Source of the DNA: Oscillospiraceae bacterium
Lineage (GTDB): Bacteria; Bacillota; Clostridia; Oscillospirales; Oscillospiraceae
DNA: 36,168 bases
Assembly (NCBI GenBank): GCA_902775985.1
Contig: CACYOR010000028.1
Location: forward strand, 1 to 36,168
Direction: 5' to 3'
Shown: positions 1 through 7,488 of the stretch, in pieces
How the letters are laid out: each line of letters starts with the position of its first letter
How positions within the stretch are numbered: the stretch's first letter is position 1
Made by a program: the position numbers and the translations under genes
Notes under the pieces: generated by a model
The model's input: the letters and a program-made list of their open reading frames with translations, nothing else
What the model was told of the DNA's origin: nothing
The model's database searches: none

Positions 1-39
1 CATGCGCCTCGCCTCCCCTTGCTCCTATTCTAACACAAC

Positions 40-83
40 AAAGTACCCATAGAAAGTGCTTTCGCACTCCCTATGGGTACTTT
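40..83. terminator. Perfect 13-bp inverted repeat, possible terminator
   Basis: Arms AAAGTACCCATAG (40-52) and CTATGGGTACTTT (71-83) are exact reverse complements, and the loop can pair further (AAGTGC with GCACT). The T-rich edge TTTGTCT follows on the plus strand. It probably ends a gene left of the window, but no such gene is visible, and bases 1-39 hold nothing I recognise. Confidence 0.5.
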
Positions 84-95
84 GTCTACAGGCTG

Positions 96-128
96 AAACA
101 AGCTCCACCGAAGTGGAGCTTGTTTTTT
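96..128 (+). terminator. Intrinsic terminator next to a tRNA-Glu tail copy
   Basis: Stem AAACAAGCTCCAC (96-108) pairs with GTGGAGCTTGTTT (113-125) around CGAA. A run of six T (123-128) follows, then directly the tRNA-Glu tail TGGTGACCC. The same arrangement, hairpin then T-run then TGGTGA, recurs at 375 and 526. Confidence 0.6.
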
Positions 129-531
129 GGTGACCCGTACGGGACTCCCCGCCTGCGACGCGAAGATAGTCCTTTAGGGCGGGCGGGCCGGGGCGCGGCT
201 CTGAGGGCTCCAGGTCGCGATCATAGATCGCTCCCCGCTTTGGCTACAAACATGCCACCGGCATGTTTGCTTAACGCGTCGCGCCACCGGCAGGTCATTC
301 ACTCCCGCGCCCTTCGAGTCCCGACGGGGAAAATGCAAAAAGAACAGCCCCACCTTCGGTGGAACTGTCCTTTTTGGTGACCCGTACGGGACTCGACCTG
401 CGCTGCGGCGCAGGCCGCCTCGGGTTGCAAAGCGCCCCCGGCGCTTTGCCAAGAGCCCTCGGGTTCGAGTCCCGACGTGGGAGATGCAAAAAGAACAGCC
501 CCACCTTCGGTGGAACTGTTCTTTTTGGTGA
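128..531. repeat. Tandem tRNA-tail/hairpin repeat array, likely attachment-site region
   Basis: Two 68-bp copies (313-380 and 464-531) lie exactly 151 bp apart. Each holds TTCGAGTCCCGACG, then a hairpin (GAACAGCCCCACC TTCG GTGGAACTGT), then CTTTTTGGTGA. The 20-bp end of the tRNA-Glu gene (17701-17720) is present at 128-147 and 375-394, and cut short after GGTGA at 531. Between copies are small palindromes: 247-269 (CAAACATGCC ACC GGCATGTTTG) and 426-448 (GCAAAGCGCC CCC GGCGCTTTGC). The unit resembles two convergent tRNA 3' ends around a bidirectional terminator. I infer that this marks the left boundary of the mobile element, at about 526-531. Bases 148-294 hold no gene I can support. Confidence 0.65.
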
Positions 532-2007
532 AGAAGGGAATTTGAAATCCGAACCGAGGGCACACGAATCGAGCGCGGCCTCTATATCACTAAAATTTAT
601 AGTTTCAGCGTCCTCCTTGTAATTGAAGGTGATCACGACCTTGTCGTTGTAGAGGTATACTGTGTTCAGGAACACTTCGATCAGGAGCTTCCGATGGGCT
701 ATATTCGTGGTGTCGATCCCGCGGAAGCGCTCCAGCCAGTATCGGACAAATTCTTCTGTAAGCGTCGGCTGCTTGAGCTTTTCCAGAGCGATCTGGCTTT
801 CCAGCTCGGCTTTTTCCGTTTCCAGCGCTTCCAGCCGTTCCTTGGTGGATTTCGTGATCACGCCCATCTCGATCGCTTTCAGGAGATTGTCTATACTGTC
901 CTCTGCCTCTTTCAGCCGTGCTTCCAGAAACGGCATTTCTTCGCTTTCCTTCGCCTGCATTTCCATGACGCGGGATACCACGGCGTCAGTGATCTTATCG
1001 TCCTGCAGGAGCTTTACAGTTTCGTTGACGACCAGATCCTCCAGCCACGCCTTCTTGGCCGGTTTCAAATCGCACTCCGTCCGCTTCTTTTTGGCCGTTG
1101 CACATTTGTAGTAGTGGTGGGATTCCCCGTTTCGCCCCGTACCGCTCTCACCGCAGATCGTCGCGCCGCAGTATCCGCAGAACAGCTTTGTTGAAAGCAG
1201 ATACTCTTCTTTGGCTTTCTTGCGTGCGGGCGCTTTCGCGTTCAACTCCATGCGGGCCTGTACCTTGTCGAATAGCTCTACAGGGACGATGGCCGGGATT
1301 CCGTCCGGGATGAGCATGTCGCGGAAGACATACTCGCCGAGATAGCGGCGGTTTTTAAGCATGTTGTGGACGATGTTATAGGTCATCGGTTTTCCTTTGG
1401 AGGTCGTGATGCCCTTCTCGTTGAGCCAGTCACGGATCACCTTCATGTCCTGCCCTTCGGCATATTTTTTGAACACTTCCAGAACATAAGGTGCTGCCAG
1501 AGGGTCGATTTGCAGGCGCTGCTCTTCGTCCACCACATAGCCGATCGGCACCCGGCCTCCGTTGAACTTCCCTTTGAGTGCATTCTCCGTCATGCCGCGC
1601 ACGATCTTCTCAGAGAGATCCGCCGAGTAATACTCGGCGAAGCCCTCCAAAATGGATTCCATCAAGATGCCTTCCGGGCTGTCGGAGATTTTTTCCGTCG
1701 CGGAGATCACACGAACGCCGTTCTTCTTCAGCGCGGCCTTGTAATGAGTGCTGTCATAACGGTTCCTGGCAAAACGATCCAGCTTCCAGACGATGATCAC
1801 ATCAAACTGCTTTTTGCTGCTGTCCTTGATCATGTTCTGGAATTCCGGGCGGTTATCGGTCTTGGCAGATACCGCGCGGTCAATGTAGTGCCGGAGGATC
1901 GTATAGCCGTTCTTTTCGGCAAACTCGGTACACTCGCGGAGCTGTCCCTCTATGCTCTCTTCCCGCTGGTTGTCCGAGGAATAGCGGGCATAGATGACGG
2001 CTTTCAT
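295..2007 (-). CDS. Large serine recombinase (site-specific integrase)
   Basis: This probably integrates and excises the mobile element. The N-terminal resolvase domain (about 1-150) begins with YARYSSDNQ, with catalytic Ser10 expected, and has the active-site segment KLDRFARNRYD. A recombinase domain follows (about 160-260). A zinc-ribbon region comes next (CGYCG, then paired Cys in YYKCATAKKKRTECD), then a coiled coil, as in the Tn4451 TnpX type of large serine recombinase. ATG overlaps the stop of the upstream Xre gene by 4 bp, so the two are translationally coupled. Residues from about 493 to 570 are encoded by the flanking tRNA-tail repeat, not by element DNA, so the natural C-terminus probably lies near residue 490 and changes with the insertion site. 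Family call is firm; target preference is inference. Confidence 0.9.
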   Translation of the reverse strand: MKAVIYARYSSDNQREESIEGQLRECTEFAEKNGYTILRHYIDRAVSAKTDNRPEFQNMIKDSSKKQFDVIIVWKLDRFARNRYDSTHYKAALKKNGVRVISATEKISDSPEGILMESILEGFAEYYSADLSEKIVRGMTENALKGKFNGGRVPIGYVVDEEQRLQIDPLAAPYVLEVFKKYAEGQDMKVIRDWLNEKGITTSKGKPMTYNIVHNMLKNRRYLGEYVFRDMLIPDGIPAIVPVELFDKVQARMELNAKAPARKKAKEEYLLSTKLFCGYCGATICGESGTGRNGESHHYYKCATAKKKRTECDLKPAKKAWLEDLVVNETVKLLQDDKITDAVVSRVMEMQAKESEEMPFLEARLKEAEDSIDNLLKAIEMGVITKSTKERLEALETEKAELESQIALEKLKQPTLTEEFVRYWLERFRGIDTTNIAHRKLLIEVFLNTVYLYNDKVVITFNYKEDAETINFSDIEAALDSCALGSDFKFPSSPKRTVPPKVGLFFLHLPRRDSNPRALGKAPGALCNPRRPAPQRRSSPVRVTKKDSSTEGGAVLFAFSPSGLEGRGSE

Positions 2008-2450
2008 TTCTTCTCCTCCGAAATCATTTTCACGACCTGCAGCCGCAGCTCTTTATTCATCTTTGTGCCTGGCTCAAAACACATCTCAACAAAACGCGCC
2101 ATCTCCGGGTCAAGCTTCGGCTTGTATTTGTAGTTCTTCCCCTGCGGCTTTTCCGTGCGTCCAAAGATGAAGTCCATCGACACATCAAAGTAATCCGCAT
2201 ACCAGAGCAAGGTTTCCGGTGTGGGATTGGTAAAGCCGGTTTCATAGCGATTGACGCTGGACTGCGGTACGCCGATCAGCTTGGCCAGCTTGTTTTGTGA
2301 GAATCCGTTTTCCTCCCGCAACTGCTTCAAGCGTTCCCCGAGAATTTTCAATTGCCCGCATCTCCTTTGGTATTGCATTTTCTTCAATGCCAAATTAACA
2401 TAACTTCTGGGAACTTGCAAGCACTTTCTTTGCTTTTTATTTTTGCTCAT
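2004..2450 (-). CDS. Xre-family HTH regulator
   Basis: A predicted DNA-binding repressor of about 148 residues. The HTH_3 domain is clear: LGERLKQLREENGFSQNKLAKLIG, followed by VPQSSVNRYE and NPTPETLLWYADYF. A basic linker and a C-terminal tail follow. I chose the ATG at 2450 because GGGAGGAG lies just upstream. A TTG nearer the HTH (after AAGGAG) is possible and would remove the basic N-terminal stretch. It overlaps the 59-aa gene upstream and the recombinase downstream (ATGA, 4 bp), so it likely controls recombinase expression. Confidence 0.75.
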   Translation of the reverse strand: MSKNKKQRKCLQVPRSYVNLALKKMQYQRRCGQLKILGERLKQLREENGFSQNKLAKLIGVPQSSVNRYETGFTNPTPETLLWYADYFDVSMDFIFGRTEKPQGKNYKYKPKLDPEMARFVEMCFEPGTKMNKELRLQVVKMISEEKK

Positions 2451-2616
2451 TGGATTTCTCCTCCCTTTCTTTTTGCGCCTTCCATTCGGCAAACGCTTTT
2501 TGCCCTTCCTCACTCTCAAAGAGCTCTAGAATATCCGGATAGATACATCGGGCGATCGCTTCGATCTCGTGATCGGGAAGGTCGCTGTTGTTGATCAGTT
2601 TCTTCTTCCTGGGCAT
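2437..2616 (-). CDS. Small hypothetical protein (59 aa)
   Basis: A short charged protein beginning MPRKKKLINNSDLP and ending in the Glu/Lys-rich helix WKAQKEREEKSNEQK. The start has a good ribosome binding site (GGGAG a few bases upstream). The gene overlaps the chosen Xre start by 14 bp in another frame, typical of packed mobile-element operons. No function can be read from sequence. It lies between the relaxase and the Xre/recombinase pair, so an accessory role in element maintenance or regulation is possible but only inferred. Confidence 0.6.
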   Translation of the reverse strand: MPRKKKLINNSDLPDHEIEAIARCIYPDILELFESEEGQKAFAEWKAQKEREEKSNEQK

Positions 2617-2694
2617 GTTTCTCCCTTCTTCCCTTTATCGTTTCGGTATTTTAGCTTTCTTCTTCGTTTCAACATTTTGGTGATTCACCTGCTT

Positions 2695-4239
2695 TCACAG
2701 TTCATTCTCGCGGCTGTTGCTGCGAGTTTTTCCTTTCCGCTTCTGCTCTTCGACGATTTGCTGCTTGTCATGCAGCCTGTCGATGACAGAGGCTTTTTCT
2801 TTGCCGGGTTCTTTCGGTGAGATGCAGTTGTGGACAAACTTCAATTCATCGAGGTCGGTTTTGATCGCTGCCAGCTCCTTGTTGAGCGCTTCCAGATCAT
2901 CTGCCAGTTCTTTCAACTCAGCCTTCAGCGCACGGTTGGAGATCTTCTTATCGGGATAAAACTTGTAGAGAAGACGCAGCGCTTTGTTGTACTCGTCGAT
3001 CTCCGCCTTGTGTTCCTGGTAGAACTTTTCCTTTTTGCTCTTCCACCCGATCTCGGCATACTGGTGATGGATGGGGAGCAGACGTTCGGCAGAGTCGCTC
3101 GCTTTGACCAATGCCTGTACATCCCGCAGCCGCTTTTCTTTTCCGCGGATGGTATTGTCAAGATCAGAGAACGCCGCTTCTTTTTCATTCAAATGGCTTT
3201 GCAGATCTTCCATCGTGGCGATCTCATGTTCCTGCAAGAAAGCGATCGCATGAGAGACCTTTTTCAGATCCATGTTCGTCCCTTTGCGCTGACCGGAAGC
3301 AGACCAATCGTTTCTCTCATCACGTCGCTCGTCCATGTACTGCATCAACAGTTCAGGCAACGTCGGCTCTCGCATTTCTTCAACGAGCTTGTCTCGTTTT
3401 TCAATCAACGCCGCGAGCCAGCTCTGCAGCTCGGCGATTAGTTTCCGGATCGCAAGCAGTGCGCGGTTTGTTCGTTTGATGTCCCGATTGAGGTTTCCAA
3501 TGTTCGTCTCGATCCCGCGCTTCTCCATCTGTGTTACCGCAGGACCGAGATGAATTGTCGGAGCCAAGTCGATGCCCTGTCGCTCAAAGGAACGGAGATC
3601 GACACGCTCAGGTCTGACGTTTTGCTCTAAGTATCGATTCGTAACGACCTCCCAGCCGTGCCGCCAGATCTCCGCTTTGCTCTGCTCGTTCCAATCGACG
3701 GTATCTTCCTTGTGACTCTTCCATTTGCCGGACGGGAGACGAATACGGTTCCCGTTTTCATCAAGGTCATAAACCTTTCTGCTTTTCGGAAGCCAGTTCC
3801 CGTGCTCGTCCATTGCGCGCATGGTCAGCATGATGTGTGCGTGGGGATTCCCGTCGCCCTTGTCGTGAATGGCAAAGTCCACGCACATCCCCTGGGAAAC
3901 GAAATGCTCCCGGCAGAAGTCTTGTAGCATGGCCGGAAATTGGTCAGCAGGGACTTCTCGCGGGAGCGCCAGAACGATGCGGCGTGCAAGCTGTGCGTTC
4001 CACTGCTTTTCGATTTTCTCTGCCGCATTCCACAAAGTGTTTCGATCGGAATACTCAGGCGGGGCGTTTGCCGGGAGCATGATCTCGGTATAAACGATGC
4101 CTTTCTTTTCTGAGTAGGATTTCGTCTTGCTGTCATACTCGGAATATAGTTTTTCGCCGCTTTGATACGCAGCGCCTGCCACGGCGGATTGCCCGTGACT
4201 GCGCTGGATGATCGTGATTTTGAAGTGTGGACATGGCAC
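2695..4239 (-). CDS. MobA/MobL-type relaxase (MOBQ)
   Basis: This nicks DNA at oriT and leads the strand during conjugative mobilization. The N-terminal half is a HUH relaxase domain. Tyr25 in AGAAYQSGEKLY is the likely catalytic tyrosine, and the metal-binding histidines are H125 and H133/H135 in IHDKGDGNPHAHIML. The C-terminal half is mostly charged coiled coil (about 240-510). Length (514 aa) fits the family. The start follows a short structured region holding an oriT-like site (4363-4400). With no mating-pair or coupling genes visible, the element should be mobilizable rather than self-transmissible. Confidence 0.92.
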   Translation of the reverse strand: MPCPHFKITIIQRSHGQSAVAGAAYQSGEKLYSEYDSKTKSYSEKKGIVYTEIMLPANAPPEYSDRNTLWNAAEKIEKQWNAQLARRIVLALPREVPADQFPAMLQDFCREHFVSQGMCVDFAIHDKGDGNPHAHIMLTMRAMDEHGNWLPKSRKVYDLDENGNRIRLPSGKWKSHKEDTVDWNEQSKAEIWRHGWEVVTNRYLEQNVRPERVDLRSFERQGIDLAPTIHLGPAVTQMEKRGIETNIGNLNRDIKRTNRALLAIRKLIAELQSWLAALIEKRDKLVEEMREPTLPELLMQYMDERRDERNDWSASGQRKGTNMDLKKVSHAIAFLQEHEIATMEDLQSHLNEKEAAFSDLDNTIRGKEKRLRDVQALVKASDSAERLLPIHHQYAEIGWKSKKEKFYQEHKAEIDEYNKALRLLYKFYPDKKISNRALKAELKELADDLEALNKELAAIKTDLDELKFVHNCISPKEPGKEKASVIDRLHDKQQIVEEQKRKGKTRSNSRENEL

Positions 4240-4362
4240 TTTTCAAGCCTCCTTTCCTCGTAAATGGGGTAGCCGCACAGCGGCGCAGGGGAAGCGAAGC
4301 CTCCCCTGGGATGGAGATTTTTCTCCATCGAGCCTCTGCAAGAGTCCTCGAAGAGCGCAAAA

Positions 4363-4400
4363 ACACCGGATGGAAAGCCAACCGGTGTATAATTGCGCCC
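4363..4400. other. Candidate oriT (MOBQ-type nic region)
   Basis: An inverted repeat ACACCGG (4363-4369) / CCGGTGT (4382-4388) is followed by ATAATTGCGCCC. This matches the layout of RSF1010/R1162-type oriT sites: an inverted repeat, then a TAAGTGCGCCCT-like nic sequence. By analogy the nick would fall in TTGCG|CCC near 4397/4398. It lies between the relaxase start and the DUF3847 gene, the usual place. Further hairpins precede it at about 4290-4342. The assignment rests on similarity and position. Confidence 0.6.
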
Positions 4401-4409
4401 TTGTCTCCG

Positions 4410-4724
4410 TCAAGGGTTTTCTTTCGCGTTCCTTTCGTTGACTTCTTTTCGATGTTCGATCAGAGCTTTCAACTTTTCTTGCGTTTCTTCGCTTTCAAAA
4501 AGAACGGATAGAAGGATGTAAACATCAGCATCCGTCAGAAGATCCGGTTCAAGAATGAAGTGCTCGACTAATCCACCGCGCGTGCACAGTCGATGCGTTC
4601 TCTCTTTTCTCGTCAATCGCTGAATCTCGCTTCGCATGATTTTGTCCTGCTGCTCATAGTAACGAATCCGATCTTCTGCCTTTGAAATCTCCTGCTTGAC
4701 TTTTTCCAAGTCTTCCATGCTCAT
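4410..4724 (-). CDS. DUF3847-like protein
   Basis: A 104-aa protein with an N-terminal coiled coil (MSMEDLEKVKQEISKAEDR) and the segment RLTRKERTHRLCTRGGLVEHF, which resembles DUF3847 proteins carried by clostridial mobilizable elements. The start at 4724 was chosen for GGGAGGTG upstream. It overlaps the stop of the preceding HTH gene by 4 bp (ATGA). Its position between an excisionase-like gene and the relaxase suggests an accessory mobilization role, possibly at the adjacent oriT. The molecular function of the family is unknown to me. Confidence 0.65.
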   Translation of the reverse strand: MSMEDLEKVKQEISKAEDRIRYYEQQDKIMRSEIQRLTRKERTHRLCTRGGLVEHFILEPDLLTDADVYILLSVLFESEETQEKLKALIEHRKEVNERNAKENP

Positions 4725-4927
4725 AGCTTCACCTCCCGGCCGGTATGATCTCTGATCCAAACGATCAGATCCGGTTTGGTTACCAGCTTGCGTCCGCCGA
4801 TTTTCAAAACGGGGAATCCTTTTTGATTCATCAAGGCGTACGCGCCGGATTTGGAAATGGACAGCGCTTCTGCCAGATGCTTTGCATCCAGCACGTCGGG
4901 AAGCTGCTCAAATAACTCTTTACTCAT
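4721..4927 (-). CDS. Excisionase-like helix-turn-helix protein
   Basis: A 68-aa protein with a MerR/HTH_17-type fold: VLDAKHLAEALSISKSGAYALMNQKGFPVLKIGGRKLVTKPDLIVWI. This is the typical form of excisionase-family DNA-binding proteins of integrative elements, which bend DNA or regulate excision and mobilization genes. ATG at 4927 follows AAGGAGG with 8-bp spacing; the longer upstream reading frame lacks this. It is the first gene of a tight run with the DUF3847 gene. Confidence 0.75.
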   Translation of the reverse strand: MSKELFEQLPDVLDAKHLAEALSISKSGAYALMNQKGFPVLKIGGRKLVTKPDLIVWIRDHTGREVKL

Positions 4928-5016
4928 TGTCAAAACCTCCTTACATCTATTTTTTGAGCAAAGAAAAACAGCCACCGCAAAAGCGATGACTGTTTACAGG
5001 AAGGGTGATTCTATTT

Positions 5017-5982
5017 TCAAAAGGTCTCCAGATAGTTTTGGTATTTCTTCGAAACGAAATCGTCGTAGAGATCTGTGATCTTCTTCAGCCTCTTGACAAC
5101 CGCGCTGTGCGATTGGTAGCCGACCAGCGGAGCAATTTCAGTTACTGAGTAGCCGCGGTTTTTCAGCTCCAGGATTTTCATATCCCGCTCAGAAAGCGTG
5201 GATGTGAACTCGGAGATGGCTAAATTATCGAGGATTCTCGTTTCAAATTGCGAGCGGGGATCGGGAATGTCGAAGATCGAATCTGCCTCTTCCGCTTTTT
5301 CCGCCAGTTCTTCGATTGAGAGCATCTTGCCGACTTTCGTCCGACTGTGATCCCAGGTTCGCGTGAAATCTGCCTTGGCCTGACTGTAGTATTCCGAGTA
5401 ATCTTCCGGCGTGCGGTTGTTCCAGGCTTCGTCGATCATCGGCTGCCAGTTTTGCTCTTTGACAATGATCGGCACCAGGTTACCGACCAGATTCCCGAAC
5501 TGCTTGTAGCTGAAGTAGGGTACCTCCATATCCGGTGTCATGTTGAAGAGCGACTGGAAAGAGAGCCCGTTTGTCTCAAACTTCTGGCGCAGATACGGCA
5601 GCATCACATAAGCCAGTCGCCAGATCGGAAAGTCGCCGGAGTAGTTCATATCGGCTCCCGGAATTTCGCGGTAGCCGCCCTTTTTCTTGTCCGGCACCTC
5701 TAAGTATTGCCACACCGCCCACGCGGTGCAGTCCCAGACAAGCTCCAGAAAAATGTCGTCGTTGATGAGCTCGTCGTACTTGTCGGTGCGCAGAACTTCA
5801 TAAGGACAGCGCGGGAAATCCAGATAAGCTTTTGCTTTGGACACCAACTCTTCCGGCAGCGCATAGAACAGCGTCAGCCATGCTTTGTTGCTCGTCAGCG
5901 GGAGCTCCACGATGTTTCCTTTGTCGACCAGATCTACCAGGATGAATCCTTTTGGGCCGGGTTGTTTCTTGTTATTTGTCAT
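5017..5982 (-). CDS. Uncharacterised mobile-element regulator with sigma-like C-terminal HTH
   Basis: A 321-aa protein. The first 220 residues match nothing I recognise and are rich in Trp/Tyr (TAWAVWQYLEVPDKKKGG, PIWRLAYVMLPYLRQKF). The C-terminal part (LSERDMKILELKNRGYSVTEIAPLVGYQSHSAVVKRLKKI) resembles sigma-70 region 4 or a LuxR-like HTH. ATG at 5982 follows GAGGTG; an in-frame GTG three codons upstream overlaps this site and is less likely. It is the promoter-proximal gene of the left operon, so a role as master regulator of mobilization is inferred. Confidence 0.6.
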   Translation of the reverse strand: MTNNKKQPGPKGFILVDLVDKGNIVELPLTSNKAWLTLFYALPEELVSKAKAYLDFPRCPYEVLRTDKYDELINDDIFLELVWDCTAWAVWQYLEVPDKKKGGYREIPGADMNYSGDFPIWRLAYVMLPYLRQKFETNGLSFQSLFNMTPDMEVPYFSYKQFGNLVGNLVPIIVKEQNWQPMIDEAWNNRTPEDYSEYYSQAKADFTRTWDHSRTKVGKMLSIEELAEKAEEADSIFDIPDPRSQFETRILDNLAISEFTSTLSERDMKILELKNRGYSVTEIAPLVGYQSHSAVVKRLKKITDLYDDFVSKKYQNYLETF

Positions 5983-6137
5983 TCTTATCACCTCACTTTT
6001 TACCCGTTTCTACCCTTCCGCTTAACCATGGCACGAGAACGGGCAAAATGTTCCATATGATTCAAAGTTTTTTGAAAAATTGTCCCCGCATCGTATTTCC
6101 CGATGCGAGCAATCTTTCCAAGGCGGGGATCATACGA

Positions 6138-6166
6138 ATTATATCATGTGGCCTAGAGCGGGTAAA
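6138..6166 (-). promoter_or_regulatory. Promoter for the mobilization operon
   Basis: On the minus strand, TTTACC (6161-6166) and a perfect TATAAT (6138-6143) are separated by 17 bp and face the gene starting at 5982. The leader of about 150 nt contains a small hairpin (GCATCG...CGATGC, about 6088-6105). The spacer flank GGGTAAA recurs near 6010, which may indicate an operator. Confidence 0.55.
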
Positions 6167-6219
6167 GTGCGCATATGTCACCAATTTTGCTGGAAAACTC
6201 TAATGCACTGATATAAAGA

Positions 6220-6261
6220 AAAGAGCCAAAGACGCAGAAAAGCGTGCGCCTTTGGCTCTTT
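6220..6261 (-). terminator. Terminator of the DUF1016 gene
   Basis: A long stem, AAAGAGCCAAAG with CTTTGGCTCTTT plus an inner GCGT/ACGC pairing, lies just after the stop at 6272. It ends in TTTCTTT on the minus strand and may work both ways. Confidence 0.75.
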
Positions 6262-6271
6262 CAAGATCATC

Positions 6272-7312
6272 TTATTGTTCCGGCAATTCTTCTGAGATAT
6301 GGTCGCCCATATAACGTCTGAATTCCGCTTCAAGCTGTTCTCTATCAGGCAGGTAGAGCTGATAACGGCTCACAAAGACCTGGTTGGAAATGTTCTGGAG
6401 CGCGTACTGCATAACCAGCTTGTCTTGATAGGCCCCGAGTACGATACCGATCGGCTCTGTGTCGCCCTCAGTGTTCATTTCCTCCCGATAGTAGTTCAGG
6501 TAGAAGTTCATCTGGCCGATGTCCTCGTGCTGGACTTCGCCGCGCTTGAGGTCGATCAGTACAAAACATTTCAGAATGCGATGGTAAAAAACAAGATCGA
6601 CTTTATAAGTCCGGCCGCCGATCACCATCTTCTGCTGTCGACCCACATAGGTGAAACCTTTACCAAGCTCCAGGAAGAAAAGGCTCAGATTATTGACCAG
6701 TGCCTCTTCCAGATCACCTTCTGTGTAAACGGGAAGCTGAGGCAGTCCGGTGAATTCAAAAACATACGGCTCGCGCAGAATGTCTTCTGGACGCTCAATG
6801 ATTTCGCCCTCTTTTGCCAGTCGCAGGACTTCCTCACGGTTCGTGCTGAGCGCGAGACGATGGAATAGCATGCTTTTCATTTGCCGCTTGAGCTCCCGGA
6901 CGCCCCAATGTTCACTCTCCGCTTCTTTCTCATAGAAAGAGCGTTCCAGAGGATCATCAATCTTCAAAAGCTCTATATACTGACTCCAACTCAAAAAGTC
7001 AGACAGTGTCTGACTTTTTGGATAAGTCAGATAAAGCTTGCGCATATAAACAAGATTGCTATGGCTGAAACCTTTGCCGTAAGCGTCCGTCAGATCTCTG
7101 GAAAGTCTTTTCAGTAACTCCGTTCCATATTCTGCCTTAACACTTCCAGCCTGTTCAAACTCAACAATGTCACGACCAATCTCCCAATATGTCGCAACCA
7201 CTGCCGAATTCACTGCAGCAACAGCCTTGGCCCGACCATTCTCCAAAGTATCCCCGACATGCTGGAGGAGATCCTGGTATTCAGAATTAACAATAAGAGA
7301 GTTAGAAGGCAT
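6272..7312 (-). CDS. YhcG/DUF1016-family PD-(D/E)XK nuclease-like protein
   Basis: A 346-aa protein. The N-terminal DUF1016 domain (about 10-170) includes NSAVVATYWEIGRDIVEFEQ and KGFSHSNLVYMRKLYL. The C-terminal nuclease-like domain (about 190-340) shows YKVDLVFYHRILKCFVLIDLKRGEV, where the first Asp and the DLK fit a PD-(D/E)XK active site, then QMNFYLNYYREE. The family is common in mobile and defence regions; its exact activity is not established here. Start 7312 follows GAGGTG. It has its own promoter divergent from the YaaC-like gene and its own terminator. Confidence 0.88.
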   Translation of the reverse strand: MPSNSLIVNSEYQDLLQHVGDTLENGRAKAVAAVNSAVVATYWEIGRDIVEFEQAGSVKAEYGTELLKRLSRDLTDAYGKGFSHSNLVYMRKLYLTYPKSQTLSDFLSWSQYIELLKIDDPLERSFYEKEAESEHWGVRELKRQMKSMLFHRLALSTNREEVLRLAKEGEIIERPEDILREPYVFEFTGLPQLPVYTEGDLEEALVNNLSLFFLELGKGFTYVGRQQKMVIGGRTYKVDLVFYHRILKCFVLIDLKRGEVQHEDIGQMNFYLNYYREEMNTEGDTEPIGIVLGAYQDKLVMQYALQNISNQVFVSRYQLYLPDREQLEAEFRRYMGDHISEELPEQ

Positions 7313-7341
7313 TCAAAACACCTCACAAATATTGTGATTGT

Positions 7342-7370
7342 ATTATATCATTTTCCTGCACCCAACTCAA
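7342..7370 (-). promoter_or_regulatory. Promoter of the DUF1016 gene
   Basis: On the minus strand, TTGAGT (7365-7370) and TATAAT (7342-7347) have a 17-bp spacer, with the coding start about 30 bp downstream. The short leader contains CACAAATATTGTG, a small palindrome that could bind a regulator. Confidence 0.65.
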
Positions 7371-7421
7371 GATGCATTAGATGATCTGCGAACTCACTTT
7401 TCAGTTGGTTAACTAAAGGTG

Positions 7422-7450
7422 TTGCTTATACATGGTTTCCAGCTTATAAT
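7422..7450 (+). promoter_or_regulatory. Promoter of the YaaC-like / repeat-protein module
   Basis: TTGCTT (7422-7427) and a perfect TATAAT (7445-7450) are separated by 17 bp. The start codon at 7489 follows GAGGTG. The promoter is divergent to that of the DUF1016 gene, about 50 bp away. Confidence 0.7.
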
Positions 7451-7488
7451 AATGTTGAAAAACAGAATCCTTCAATTGAGGTGAAAAC

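Noticed and set aside
148..320. Possible intact tRNA genes in the left repeats
   Set aside because: Only T-arm and acceptor 3' tails are present; no matching D arm or anticodon stem could be found.
530..560. Similarity between GAAGAA...AAATCCGAACC at 530-555 and GAAGAA...AAATCCGAACC at 17638-17660 as element inverted or direct ends
   Set aside because: The match is short and gapped, and the right copy is part of the tRNA-Glu terminator stem; chance cannot be excluded.
120..622. Small open frames around the left repeats
   Set aside because: They read through hairpins and tRNA-tail copies in several frames and have no start signals of their own.
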